The notes: a model not told the origin generated them from the letters alone. A stretch of DNA of 64,000 bases from Lysobacteraceae bacterium SCN 69-320 (GCA_001725155.1 MEFP01000012.1:434001-498000), one strand, 5' to 3'; positions 28,921 through 38,164 are shown, counted from the stretch's first letter. Numbers and translations are program-made.

Positions 28921-30200
28921 AGTTTTCCCAGGCAATGCTGCTGGACGGACACATAGCCAGCCGCGTCGACGGTGCAGTCGGCGGCCTGGCGGAAATTCGG
29001 CCATTGGCGGCCGTCGCCGCTGAACCAGCTGATGAAATTGTAGTTGTATACAACGCGCCGGTTTGGAATCAGCCAGCCGCGCCCGTCCGATTTCGTCACC
29101 GAGAGCACCTTGGGATTGCTGAAGTCCGGACCGGACGAGGCGCCGTGCGCGCCGACGCGCCAGCCCTGCGCGCGCAGCGCTCGTTCGTGCTCGGGAGTCA
29201 GCCGCGCGGCGATCTCCTGGGTCAGCGCCTCCACGTCACGCACCTTGCCTTCCGCGAGCACGATGTCGGCGGCCATCTGGATGCCGACGAGCAGGCGCTG
29301 CAGCGCCACCGCCGGATCCTGCTCGGCCGGCGCAGCCGCTTCGACCCGCGTCATCGCCGTCGTCGCGTAGTCCTGCGCCCTGGCATTGGCGGACAGGAAC
29401 GCGACGTCCGCCGGCTCGACTTCGCCGGGTCCGCGCGGCTGCGCCATTTCAGGCTGCCAATCCGGCGTCGTGCCGGGTCGCGCGTCGGCCGTGTTCGGCC
29501 GTGCCGAAACCGGATGCATCGCCGACCGCGATGACGGCGAGGTCGGCGGCACCGACGAGGTGCGCGCCGACGCCTCCCGGTTCCCACGTCCCTCCAGGAT
29601 CAGCACGCGCTGCTCCAGCGCCAGCAGGCGCTCGCCGAGGCCGGCCTTGTTCGGCACGGCGGCGACGCTGTCCGCGGGGCGCCCCTGCCGCGCGAACTGT
29701 TCGCGCAGCTCGCGCATCTGCTTCGGGAAGCTGCTCTCGAAGCGCGCCATCCAGGCCACCATCACGAGCAGCACCGCGCCGAACAGGCCCAGCGCGAAGA
29801 GAATCCCGCGATTGGATGCCTCGGCCGCCGCGGGCAAATCGGCGGCCGCCGTCGGCGCCGGACGTTCGGCAGCCGGCGCCGGCTGCCGGGACGTCCTGTC
29901 CATGGTTCCTGCCGGCCCATCCGCCGGTGCCGGCGGGGTTTCCCTGGGCGGCGCAGCGGCCGCCGGCACCGAGTCGATGCCCGGGGCCGCGGCGGACGGG
30001 TCGCCGCTCTGGGCCGCTTTTGCGGGCGTCGTCGTGACGGCCGCCTGCGGGACCTCCTTGCGCGTGGCGGCCGCGTCCCGCGCGGGCCCCGCTGCTGCGG
30101 CAGGCAGCGACACTTCCTGGGCGCAGGCCGACAGCAGCAGCGCCGCAGCGACGAATCCGGACCACAGGCCGGACCTGAGCGACCGTCGGTTCGCGCTCAT
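28917..30200 (-). CDS. Lipoprotein with second membrane helix, tubulin/actin-like operon
   Basis: 427 residues. A lipoprotein signal peptide ends at LLLSAC (Cys26), then a Pro/Ala-rich region, a strongly hydrophobic helix at about 132-152, a coiled-coil-like stretch (RELREQFARQ, LLALEQRVLILEG), and a C-terminal domain of about 120 residues ending in SWFSGDGRQWPNFRQ and two Cys residues. A lipid anchor plus an internal helix is unusual and needs a defined topology. The start overlaps the end of the giant fusion gene by 4 bases. Family not recognised. Confidence 0.8.
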   Translation of the reverse strand: MSANRRSLRSGLWSGFVAAALLLSACAQEVSLPAAAAGPARDAAATRKEVPQAAVTTTPAKAAQSGDPSAAAPGIDSVPAAAAPPRETPPAPADGPAGTMDRTSRQPAPAAERPAPTAAADLPAAAEASNRGILFALGLFGAVLLVMVAWMARFESSFPKQMRELREQFARQGRPADSVAAVPNKAGLGERLLALEQRVLILEGRGNREASARTSSVPPTSPSSRSAMHPVSARPNTADARPGTTPDWQPEMAQPRGPGEVEPADVAFLSANARAQDYATTAMTRVEAAAPAEQDPAVALQRLLVGIQMAADIVLAEGKVRDVEALTQEIAARLTPEHERALRAQGWRVGAHGASSGPDFSNPKVLSVTKSDGRGWLIPNRRVVYNYNFISWFSGDGRQWPNFRQAADCTVDAAGYVSVQQHCLGKL

Positions 30201-33200
30201 GCGGCGCTCCCGGCCTGCTGCGCCATCAGCCAGGCGAAACTGCGGCTGGCCGCCACCGACGGCACGCCGGTCAGATACAGCGCGCCGGGGTCGGCATAGA
30301 ACTCGGTGAATTCGCTGCCGTTCTGGAAGATGTTGTGCACATCCTCGTTGCGCAGCCGGCCGCTCCAGTACGGCGCGGTCAGCGGGAAGCGCGCATCCAG
30401 CTGGTCGTCGGACAGATCGAAGACCAGCCGCCGCTTCGAGCGCGACTCGCCCTTGCCGAGTCCCATCCACTGCTCGCGGAACTGCGCCGCGGTCATCAGC
30501 GTGGCCCGCTTCAGCGCTTCGCTGTCGCCGCCGGGGCCATGGGAAACCAGCCCCTCGGGCAGCAGCACGTACTGGTCGCGCCGGTCGTCGAGCAGATCCT
30601 CGCGTGCCGCATCGAGCCCACCGAACGTGATCAGCTTGCTCTTGCTCGAATCCACGAGGCGGAACTCCAGGCGTTCGGCGACGACCGCCGGCAGCAGGCC
30701 GGCCTTCACGAGGCGCTGCTTGATGGACTGGTTGTACCGCTCCAGGCTGTCGCCGCTGCCGGGCGCCTGGAACGCGTCGAACAGCTTGAAGCCGTTGCCG
30801 AGGAGCGCGACTTCGAGTTTCTGGCGCGGGTCGGCGGCGAACTGCTGCACCCACTCCGGATGCCACTGGATGAAGCGGTGGAACACGCCGAACGCGTATT
30901 CGTAGATCGCGTCGAAGAACATGTCCGCCAACAGCGCGGTGCGTTCGCTGCTGGCGCGCGCGCTGCCGTCCCGGCGCAGCTGCGACTTGAGCAGCGACTT
31001 GATCGCGTCGACGCTGTAAGTCTCGCCCGGGGCCGGGTTGAACGACGCGCGGACTTCCTTGAGCGCGGCCAGTGCCTCGAGCAGGCGGTTGCCGGCGAAC
31101 TGCGCGCTCGCCGTATAACTCGCCTCGCCGCGGCCGGAGCGGCCGAAGCGCAGGCAGACACCGACATCGGTCGTGCCGCCGCCGACGTCGATGGTCAGCA
31201 CGCTGGCCGGCAGCGCCGGATTGTTGAGCCCTATCATCCACAGCGCCGCGACCGTCTCGGACACGAAACGCACGGGCGGCTGGTCCGCCGGCGGCTTTTC
31301 CGGCGGCGCGAACATGCCGGTCTGGCGCCCGAGCTGCACGATGACCTGTTCCAGATCGCGCGCGAAGGTCTTGGCAAAATTGTTCTTGACCCGCGACAGT
31401 GCCTCGGGCTGGGTCGCCACGAAGGTCGAGAACGTCTGGTAGCCGCGCGAACGCAGCAGGGCCAGCGCCGCGACCAGCGTGTGCTCCAGATACAGCGCGC
31501 GCAGGCCGCGCGCCTTGCGATGGTCGTTGTCGTTGCCGCGCGGCCATTTGAGATCGCCGAACAGGCGCTCGTCGCCGTACTTGACCATGTCGCGCAGCCA
31601 GGACGACAGCGATTCGGCCCCAAGCCCATAGGGCTGCGGCGGCAATGGCGTCAGCAGCGGCGAGACCAGCGGATAGCCCTGGAGTTCCACCGGCCGCTCG
31701 TCGGCCAGCGGGTCGTGCAGCGGCATCGCCTCGCGCGCGTAGGTACGCAGCAGCAGCGGCTTCTGCTTGCTCGCGACGGTGGGCTCGTAGTCGAGCGCGA
31801 CCAGCAGCTCGCTCGGAACGGTGTGGCCTTCGTCGCTGACCACGGCGTTCTTGACGTGGAAGAAGGCCGCCGCCGAAGACAGGAAGTTCGCCTTCTCGTT
31901 CAGATCGCCCGAGGAGTCCAGGTAGTGGTACAGCACGTCGCTGCGGACGTCGTCGAACGTGCCGCCGGGCAGCAGCGGCACATTGCGCCGCGAGCCGGCG
32001 TCGCCGTCCTTCTCCTGGATCGCGACACAGGTATTGGAGGTACCGAAATCAATGCCGAGCATGTCGAAGCTGCGCCCGGGGTCCAGCCGCTGCAGGCCGA
32101 TCGGGCGCGAACCGAGCACTTCGTCGCCGACGACGACTTCGAGCACTTCGGGACGGCCGTAGATGCGCCGCGGCAGACCGTCGGTGATGCGGCCGAGCTC
32201 CTCCAGCGCGCCGCCGGCGTGGCGCCGCCCCTTGACCACGAGCGCGACGCGCAGCCCCTCGTTCATCCAGTCGAGGTCGACTTCCTTGGGCGCGCTCTTG
32301 CGCGAGTGCGGCGGCGTGTCCGGATCGCCCAGCCGCGAGGAGCCCGAGACGATGTAGTAGTTCCAGTCGTCGGCCTGGAAGTTCGGCCAGATGCCGAACG
32401 ACCAGGCCAGCTCCTGCTGCACCATCGTCAGCGGCTCGGCGCCAAACGGATATTCCTGATCGAAGCGGCCGAGACCGCTGACGTTGAGCTCGATCTTCTG
32501 CACGCGCCGCAGCGCGAGGCTGTGCGCGTCGAGCTTGCGCGAATGCGACGGTGCCAGCACCAGCCGGTTCTTCTCGCTGCCGCCTTCCAGCAGTTCCCAG
32601 GCATCGGCGCGGAACGGCAGCAGGCCGTTCGGGGCTCCGTTCTGATCGACGAAAACGACGCTGCGCCGGCAGCGCAGCGCATGGAAACCCGTCAGCATGC
32701 GGTGCGGCGCGACGCTGATCGACGCGGCGCCGGCGCCGTTGCGGCGCAGCCACAGATGCTGCGCGTCGCCGCGATGCGCATTGCTGCCTATCACCGACGG
32801 CAGATCCTCGAGGATGTCGCCCAGCACGAGGCGCAGGCTGGTCAGCGCCTTGCTGCCGCGGGTCAGATCGGCAGCGTCGATCTGCCCGACCACGGCGTGC
32901 AGTTCGCGTGCGAAATAGCGGTCCAGCGTCTTGGTCAGCGTTTCGTTGGGCTGCTCCAGCCGGGTCAGCGGATTGTCGTTGCGGTAGCAGCGCCGCACGC
33001 TCGGCAGCTCGCCGGTCAGCGCGGCGACGAAGCGCCGCGCCGCGCCGTTGGCCGCGACGTACCAGGTCGCGCCGTCCCAGAGCAGGATGGGCTTGCCCGC
33101 ATCGGGACTGCTCGCGGCGAAGACCAGCGCCGTCAGCGGATCGCCGTCGGCGAGTTCGAGCTCGCGGCGCAACAGGCGCGCGAATGCGCTGCCGCGATTC

Positions 33201-35497
33201 TGCGCGGTGAACAGGTCGTGCGCGACGCTCACGCGCGAGTCCGCCGACACGAGCAGCCAGAAACCCAGTTCGTTGACCCGCTGCGCCTGCAGATAGATGC
33301 CGGCCTCGGTCGCGCGCAGACGGCCTTCGTCGTCGCGCCAGGCCGGCGCGCGGCGCTCGGCCGCGGTACGCGGGCGGCAGTGTTCGAGCCGCCATTTCTG
33401 CACGAGCCGCGGCGCGGCGACGTTCGGGATGCCGCGCAGACCGTGCTCGGTCGGCACCGGCGCAGTCAGGTCGAGGCGGCCGCCGTTGCCGAGATTCGCG
33501 CCTGCGTACGGATCCAGATAGGCCAGCGAACGCGGATGGTCGGCGCCGAAGCGGTCGACGTTGCCGATGTCCTCGTCATCGAGCTTGATCTGCGCCAGGC
33601 GCGCGTCCTCGATCGGCGTCGCGGTCAGCGCGCTGAGGTTGAGCATCGGCAAGCCGCCGCCGGGCGCCGCCGCATCGGCGAGCTGGCGGTCGTCGCTGAC
33701 GCTGTCCTTGCGGCGCGCCTTGTCGCGCGCGTCGAACACGCGCCGGTGCAGGGCCCGCATCAGGGTGCGTGCAGCCACACGCGAGGCGGCCTCGCCGGGG
33801 TCGACCTCGCAGGCCTTGTGGAATTCGGCGATCAGCGCGTCGACCGGCGCGGCCGCGTTCTTGCGATTGCCGTCGGCGAACAGCTGCATCAGCAGCATGA
33901 TGGCCTGGCTGATCGGCTTGGCGCTGGCCATGGACTGGCCCTCGAAATTGCGCACGTCCAGGCGCAGATCCTCCCAGCGCTTGTCGGCGCCCTCGCCTTC
34001 GTCGAGGCTCGCGTCCTCCAGCGAGCGGAACAGATGCGCCGTGCTGTAGCCGACGACGCCGTTGGCCTGCGCCGCATCGGCGCCGGCCCGGTTGGCCGCG
34101 TGCGCGTCCAGCCAGAGCAGGGTCCGGCGCAGTTCCTGCGCCTGTGCGACGAGCTGGGCGCCGAGTTCGTGGAAGACATCGTCGGGCGCCGTCGTACGCC
34201 GCGACAGCCAGCCGCGCGTCACCTTGCCCTTGCGCAGCGCCTCCGACAGCGCGATCAGGAAGCGGTCGAGCTCCTCCTGGCTGCCGAGCCTGTCGACGTT
34301 CTTGAGCTTGAGCACGCCGTCCTCCGCCGCCTGCAGCAGACGGCCGCAGACGTCGAGCACATAGGCGACGGCTTCCGCGTCGGCGACGAGATCGCCGAGC
34401 TGGCGCGAATCGTCGCTGCCGGCGCGAAAGCGCAGATGCGGCGAGCGCGCGGCGTCGAAGCGGCCGCGCGCTTCGCCGGGTTCGCTGGTCTTGATGCCGT
34501 AGAGCTGACCGCTCGGCGCATTGCCGACGCCCAGACCGAGGAAGTTCTGTATCGCGCAGGCCTGCACGAGATTCAGGACATGCGGATTCTCGCGCTGGTC
34601 GTAGTTGCCGTCGTCGCCGCGCCGCTCGGTCTGCCAGTCCGCCATCGACTGGCTCAGTACATAGGCCGAGCGCAGCAGGCCTTCGCGCTGTCCGCCGCCG
34701 TGCAGGCCGTCGCCCTGCCGCGCGCCGCCGCGCAATTCGTCGAAATAGGTATGCAGCCCGAGCGAGGAATTGCGCGCCTTGGGATCCACGTCGCCGCGGC
34801 TGCGTGCGGCGCTGACCTGCCCCTGCCCGGCCTCGGCCTCGATCGTGAACCAGGGCAAGGTCAGGAACGCGCGTACCGCTTCGATCGGGTAGCCGTCGAG
34901 GCGGCGCACGAGCGCCGGAATGACGCCGGAACCCGTGCCGCCGAAATTCGAGCCGACGATGGCCACGCGCGTGTCCGGCCGCAGCACGTCGAACAGCCGG
35001 CCGAACTGCGCGCCGACCGCGCGCGCGGTCGAGCCGTCGCCGAGCACCTCGGCCTTGTGCGCCAGCGCCAGGGAGCCGACCTTGGGATTGGCCATCATGC
35101 CCTTGGCCAGTTCGATCGACCAGTCGTCGCCCCAGTCCGCATCGTCGGCGAGAAAGCCCTGGGCGAGCTGGCGCACCGCGTCGTTGCCGGTCACACCGAT
35201 CAGCTGTCCGAGTATCGGCGAGGCTGCCTCTTCGGTCGCGCCGACGCGGAACGGCCGGATGATCTCCAGCACCGCCGGCGTCGTGTCGCCGTGCATCAGC
35301 GCCGCCTGCAGACCGGCGATGTCGTCGACGAGACTGCTGCGTTTGCCGGGGCCGGCGCCGAGCCGCGCGTCGGCGTCGACGATGAAGATGTGCGGCACGC
35401 TCTCGGCCGGCGAGAAGGTCAGCGCGAGCAGGCGCAGATAGGCGTGGATGACGTGCTGGCCGGAGCCGCCCACGCCGATCAGGACAGGTCGTGTCAT
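30197..35497 (-). CDS. Giant fusion: tubulin/FtsZ-like GTPase domain plus actin/Hsp70-like ATPase domain
   Basis: 1,766 residues. The N-terminus has a Rossmann start with GVGGSGQH (residues 8-15), an acidic strand end IVDAD and the tubulin/FtsZ signature NFGGTGSG (Gly186-Gly191 core), as in bacterial Tubulin_2-type proteins. A middle region of about 700 residues is unassigned. From residue 1146 an actin/Hsp70 fold is clear: phosphate-1 MLGIDFGTSNTCVA, phosphate-2 TIDVGGGTTDVGV (Asp1437) and adenosine motif ALLGNGFKLFDAF (about 1560-1572). Both nucleotide sites look intact. No membrane helices. It is the second gene of a five-gene operon with envelope proteins. The nucleotide specificities and polymer formation are inference. 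Confidence 0.85.
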   Translation of the reverse strand: MTRPVLIGVGGSGQHVIHAYLRLLALTFSPAESVPHIFIVDADARLGAGPGKRSSLVDDIAGLQAALMHGDTTPAVLEIIRPFRVGATEEAASPILGQLIGVTGNDAVRQLAQGFLADDADWGDDWSIELAKGMMANPKVGSLALAHKAEVLGDGSTARAVGAQFGRLFDVLRPDTRVAIVGSNFGGTGSGVIPALVRRLDGYPIEAVRAFLTLPWFTIEAEAGQGQVSAARSRGDVDPKARNSSLGLHTYFDELRGGARQGDGLHGGGQREGLLRSAYVLSQSMADWQTERRGDDGNYDQRENPHVLNLVQACAIQNFLGLGVGNAPSGQLYGIKTSEPGEARGRFDAARSPHLRFRAGSDDSRQLGDLVADAEAVAYVLDVCGRLLQAAEDGVLKLKNVDRLGSQEELDRFLIALSEALRKGKVTRGWLSRRTTAPDDVFHELGAQLVAQAQELRRTLLWLDAHAANRAGADAAQANGVVGYSTAHLFRSLEDASLDEGEGADKRWEDLRLDVRNFEGQSMASAKPISQAIMLLMQLFADGNRKNAAAPVDALIAEFHKACEVDPGEAASRVAARTLMRALHRRVFDARDKARRKDSVSDDRQLADAAAPGGGLPMLNLSALTATPIEDARLAQIKLDDEDIGNVDRFGADHPRSLAYLDPYAGANLGNGGRLDLTAPVPTEHGLRGIPNVAAPRLVQKWRLEHCRPRTAAERRAPAWRDDEGRLRATEAGIYLQAQRVNELGFWLLVSADSRVSVAHDLFTAQNRGSAFARLLRRELELADGDPLTALVFAASSPDAGKPILLWDGATWYVAANGAARRFVAALTGELPSVRRCYRNDNPLTRLEQPNETLTKTLDRYFARELHAVVGQIDAADLTRGSKALTSLRLVLGDILEDLPSVIGSNAHRGDAQHLWLRRNGAGAASISVAPHRMLTGFHALRCRRSVVFVDQNGAPNGLLPFRADAWELLEGGSEKNRLVLAPSHSRKLDAHSLALRRVQKIELNVSGLGRFDQEYPFGAEPLTMVQQELAWSFGIWPNFQADDWNYYIVSGSSRLGDPDTPPHSRKSAPKEVDLDWMNEGLRVALVVKGRRHAGGALEELGRITDGLPRRIYGRPEVLEVVVGDEVLGSRPIGLQRLDPGRSFDMLGIDFGTSNTCVAIQEKDGDAGSRRNVPLLPGGTFDDVRSDVLYHYLDSSGDLNEKANFLSSAAAFFHVKNAVVSDEGHTVPSELLVALDYEPTVASKQKPLLLRTYAREAMPLHDPLADERPVELQGYPLVSPLLTPLPPQPYGLGAESLSSWLRDMVKYGDERLFGDLKWPRGNDNDHRKARGLRALYLEHTLVAALALLRSRGYQTFSTFVATQPEALSRVKNNFAKTFARDLEQVIVQLGRQTGMFAPPEKPPADQPPVRFVSETVAALWMIGLNNPALPASVLTIDVGGGTTDVGVCLRFGRSGRGEASYTASAQFAGNRLLEALAALKEVRASFNPAPGETYSVDAIKSLLKSQLRRDGSARASSERTALLADMFFDAIYEYAFGVFHRFIQWHPEWVQQFAADPRQKLEVALLGNGFKLFDAFQAPGSGDSLERYNQSIKQRLVKAGLLPAVVAERLEFRLVDSSKSKLITFGGLDAAREDLLDDRRDQYVLLPEGLVSHGPGGDSEALKRATLMTAAQFREQWMGLGKGESRSKRRLVFDLSDDQLDARFPLTAPYWSGRLRNEDVHNIFQNGSEFTEFYADPGALYLTGVPSVAASRSFAWLMAQQAGSAA

Positions 35498-35523
35498 GGT
35501 GTAGTCGCTCGTAGGGGGACGGT

Positions 35524-36153
35524 TCAGACGATGATGAACAGTCGCTGCAGCAGCGGCCGCAGCAGCAGGAAACCGAGCAAGGCGGCCAGCGCCGCGGAAA
35601 CCAGCGGCCAGCCGCGCGTCGCGGTCGGGCCCACCGGCAGGTCGCGCTGCCGCTCGTCCTCGATCCAGCGCGCGAGGCTGACCAGCCCGAGTGCATTGGC
35701 GGCGTGTTCGCGCGCTTCGGCGCAGTACAGGTCGTAGGCCTGGGCCGCCGCGCCGCTGCGCAGCGGCGCCTCGACGCAGCGATCGGCGTCGGCGGAGGAC
35801 AACGTGAAGGTCATGAGCCAGAGCGAGAACACGGCCGTCAGCACGGCGACGATCAGGCCCGCGGGCACGGAATGCCGCAGCAGCCGCTGCCGGCGATAGA
35901 GGAACAGGCCCAGTCCGGCGGCCAGGCCGAGCACGACGGCGACATAGACCAGCAGGCGCACGGTGTGGAACGCCGCGAGCAGCCCGCTGCCGTCATCGAC
36001 GGTCTGTGCGATCGCCGCGAACGGCATGCCGGCCAGTGCGGCCATGACTCCCGCGCGCCACGCACCGCTGCCGGACCGCGCACGAGCGGCGTTTCGCTGC
36101 ATGTCCGTGGCGGCCGGTGCCGCCGAAATCTGCCCTGCCCGCTGCTCCCGCAT
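35524..36153 (-). CDS. Multi-pass membrane protein, first gene of the tubulin/actin-like operon
   Basis: 209 residues with a hydrophobic signal-like segment (MAALAGMPFAAIAQ, about 37-50) and three further helices (about 64-85, 98-120 and 185-205). The loop between the last two helices, likely periplasmic, contains two Cys residues (ADRCVEAP and LYCAEAREH). ATG 36153 has GGGGAG upstream; an ATG at 36102 just before the hydrophobic segment is possible. 26 bases separate it from the fusion gene. No family recognised; it may anchor the cytoplasmic fusion protein. Confidence 0.7.
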   Translation of the reverse strand: MREQRAGQISAAPAATDMQRNAARARSGSGAWRAGVMAALAGMPFAAIAQTVDDGSGLLAAFHTVRLLVYVAVVLGLAAGLGLFLYRRQRLLRHSVPAGLIVAVLTAVFSLWLMTFTLSSADADRCVEAPLRSGAAAQAYDLYCAEAREHAANALGLVSLARWIEDERQRDLPVGPTATRGWPLVSAALAALLGFLLLRPLLQRLFIIV

Positions 36154-36402
36154 CGCTGCGCACTCCCCGTCTCGAAAGGCCCGGACGCCGGGACGGTCGT
36201 CCGTCGACAGCCTTCGATGCGGTGATCTGCCGCCAGCGGTCTGAACCTCTCAGCAGCGACGCTCGGCGTCGTGCGAAGCAGGCACTGTCCGTCCGGTTGC
36301 GCTGAACGCAACGCGCGCGACAACCGTCATGCAGGACAGGCGGCTGCCATGCGCGCTGTCGTGCAGCCGGCCGCCGCGCGGCGGTTGCGGGCAGCGGCAA
36401 TG

Positions 36403-36702
36403 CTACGGACGAGACTGCGACTTCTTGAGCTTCTTGTGCTCGTCCCATTCCTGGCGCGAGACCTTGCCGTCGCCGTTGCGATCGACTTCGGCAAAAGTCA
36501 CGTTCTCGGCCGTCGTGCCGCGCGCGAACTCGTCCTTGTCGAGCATGCCGTTGCCGTCGCTGTCGATCTGATCGAATACCGGGACGTGTTCGCCGGTCGG
36601 CGTCTGGTCGCGGCTGAGCCTGTCGTCGTTGGCAGCCGACAGCAGCGGCGCGGCGGCAAACGCGACGGCCAGGGCGGCGGCAACTGCGGAAGTCCTGGAC
36701 AT
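36403..36702 (-). CDS. Exported EF-hand calcium-binding protein
   Basis: 99 residues: signal peptide (about 1-23, ending LLSAAND) and two EF-hand loops, DSDGNGMLDKDE and DRNGDGKVSRQE, both with the expected acidic/Asn ligands at positions 1, 3, 5 and 12. A Lys-rich tail follows. It probably binds Ca2+ in the periplasm as a sensor or buffer. GAGGAG precedes ATG 36702. It is upstream of the tubulin/actin-like operon on the same strand but 249 bases away, so cotranscription is uncertain; that gap shows only a small dyad GTTGCG/CGCAAC (36296-36312). Confidence 0.85.
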   Translation of the reverse strand: MSRTSAVAAALAVAFAAAPLLSAANDDRLSRDQTPTGEHVPVFDQIDSDGNGMLDKDEFARGTTAENVTFAEVDRNGDGKVSRQEWDEHKKLKKSQSRP

Positions 36703-36985
36703 GGTTTTCTCCTCGATTCTCGAATGGCCGGAAGCGGCACGAGTACAGAGCAGGTTGCGTGCCGCCGCCGCGGACCCCGCAAATGCCTGTGTCTGCGTGG
36801 CCGGCGACGGCATTTCGCGCGGCGGCTGCGCTCGAACGTGCAAGCTGCAACGACGGCGCAGCGCGATGAAATTGCTACAGCGGCGCGGAAGGAGTTTCCG
36901 GCGCGGAACCGCGCCGACGGCCCACGCGGCGGTGCGAATCCGCGCCGCCGAAGGCCGCGGCGGAATGTATAAAAATATCCAAGCG

Positions 36986-37001
36986 TGGCACAGGTCTTGC
37001 T
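36986..37001 (+). promoter_or_regulatory. Sigma-54 promoter of the BON-protein gene
   Basis: TGGCAC-AGGTC-TTGCT matches the sigma-54 (RpoN) -24/-12 consensus TGGCAC-N5-TTGCW exactly. It lies 57 bases upstream of the BON-protein ATG on the same strand, giving a normal leader with a GAGGAGA ribosome-binding site. An activator must bind upstream; a sigma-54-dependent regulator is encoded 0.65 kb beyond the BON gene. The rest of the 355-base gap (36703-37057) has an AT-rich patch just upstream (36968-36979) but no other element I recognise. Confidence 0.85.
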
Positions 37002-37057
37002 CCTCCACAGCGGCCGCCGCGTCGGCGGCTGCACAGGAATTCCGAGGAGACAGACCC

Positions 37058-38164
37058 ATGCAACGCTACGATCGTGAGCGCGAATCGCGCCAAACGAGCA
37101 ACCGCGACCTCGAACGCCCCTACGCCGCACGCGGCGACTACCGCAGCGACTATCGCAGTGACGAGCGCGAGGAAAACCGGCGCGCCGGCTACGCCGCCCA
37201 GGACGACTGGCGCGACCCGTATCCCGGCTATGAGCCGGACGAAGGCTACCGCCCCGACTTCGCGCGTCAGCGCTACGGCCGCGGCAACGAGCCGCATTTC
37301 GGCCACCAGGACTACCAGGACGAACACAGCGGTCCGCGCGGTTACGGTGCGGACCGGTCCTACGCCGGCGCGAGCGGCTATCGCGGCAATCCCGACCATA
37401 CCGGCCGCCCGCAGCCGCCCTACGGTGCGGCTTCGCGCAGCGGCGACGACTATCGCCGCTACGGACCGACGGTCGCGCCGACCCACTACGCGCAGCAGCG
37501 CGGCGCACAGCCGTACGGCCACGCGCGTGAAGCCGTCGGCGACACCTACGGCCAGAGCCGGTCTTCCTGGCGCGACTACGACGACAGCGGCCAGGGCTAT
37601 GTCGGCGCCTACGGCAGCGATCTCGGTTATGGCAACCGCCCGGCGCAGGGCCGCGGCGGCTGGTACGGCGACGAGCGCGAAGACGTCTACGGCCGCTACG
37701 GCCAGAGCGGCTACGGTCAGGGCAACTACGGCCAGCCCTACCGCGGTCCGCAGGGCTATGGCGAAGGCTACGGCATGAGCGGCTACGGCCAGGGCCGCAG
37801 CGAAAACCCGGTCCAGAGCCTGCGCGGCCGCGGTCCGAAGAACTACCTGCGCTCCGACGAGCGGATCCGGGAAGACGTCAACGAGCGTCTCACCGACGAT
37901 CCGATGATCGACGCCAGCGACATCAACGTCGAGGTGAAGAATGGCACGGTCACCCTGACCGGCAGCGTCGATGCGCGCTACCTCAAGCACCGCGTCGAGG
38001 ACATCGCCGACGCGTGCGGCGGCGTCCGCGACGTGGAGAACCGGCTCACGGTGCGCAGCGCCGGCACCGGCCAGAACCTGTCGGGCACGTCCGGCGGCGG
38101 CAGCCTCAGTGCCGGCTCGCGCAGCGGCAGCAGCGCGACGGAAGAAGCACAGAAGAAGCATTGA
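37058..38164 (+). CDS. Tyr/Gly/Arg-rich protein with C-terminal BON domain
   Basis: 368 residues, no signal peptide. The first roughly 265 residues are low complexity, rich in Tyr, Gly, Arg, Asp and Gln, with repeated units such as RYGQSGYGQGNYGQ. The last part is a BON domain (about 275-340: DERIREDVNERLTDDP, VEVKNGTVTLTGSV, VRDVENRLTV) and a Ser/Gly tail. BON domains bind membranes or other macromolecules and are common in stress proteins. GAGGAGA precedes the ATG. The sigma-54 promoter implies strong, activator-dependent expression, perhaps under envelope or osmotic stress. Confidence 0.85.
   Translation: MQRYDRERESRQTSNRDLERPYAARGDYRSDYRSDEREENRRAGYAAQDDWRDPYPGYEPDEGYRPDFARQRYGRGNEPHFGHQDYQDEHSGPRGYGADRSYAGASGYRGNPDHTGRPQPPYGAASRSGDDYRRYGPTVAPTHYAQQRGAQPYGHAREAVGDTYGQSRSSWRDYDDSGQGYVGAYGSDLGYGNRPAQGRGGWYGDEREDVYGRYGQSGYGQGNYGQPYRGPQGYGEGYGMSGYGQGRSENPVQSLRGRGPKNYLRSDERIREDVNERLTDDPMIDASDINVEVKNGTVTLTGSVDARYLKHRVEDIADACGGVRDVENRLTVRSAGTGQNLSGTSGGGSLSAGSRSGSSATEEAQKKH

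Noticed and set aside
30197-35497. Interpreting the giant gene as a plain Hsp70 chaperone
   Set aside because: The actin/Hsp70 fold occupies only the last third, there is no substrate-binding-domain pattern, and the N-terminal third has a tubulin-type signature.
30335-35737. An 1,800-codon open frame on the plus strand opposite the tubulin/actin-like gene
   Set aside because: It mirrors the real gene codon for codon in a GC-rich genome, has no domain, low-complexity Arg/Gln/His/Ala composition and no ribosome-binding site.
37058-37800. DNA-level tandem repeats in the BON gene as a CRISPR-like or satellite array
   Set aside because: The repeats follow codons of a Gly/Tyr/Gln-rich protein and are irregular in length; there are no spacers.
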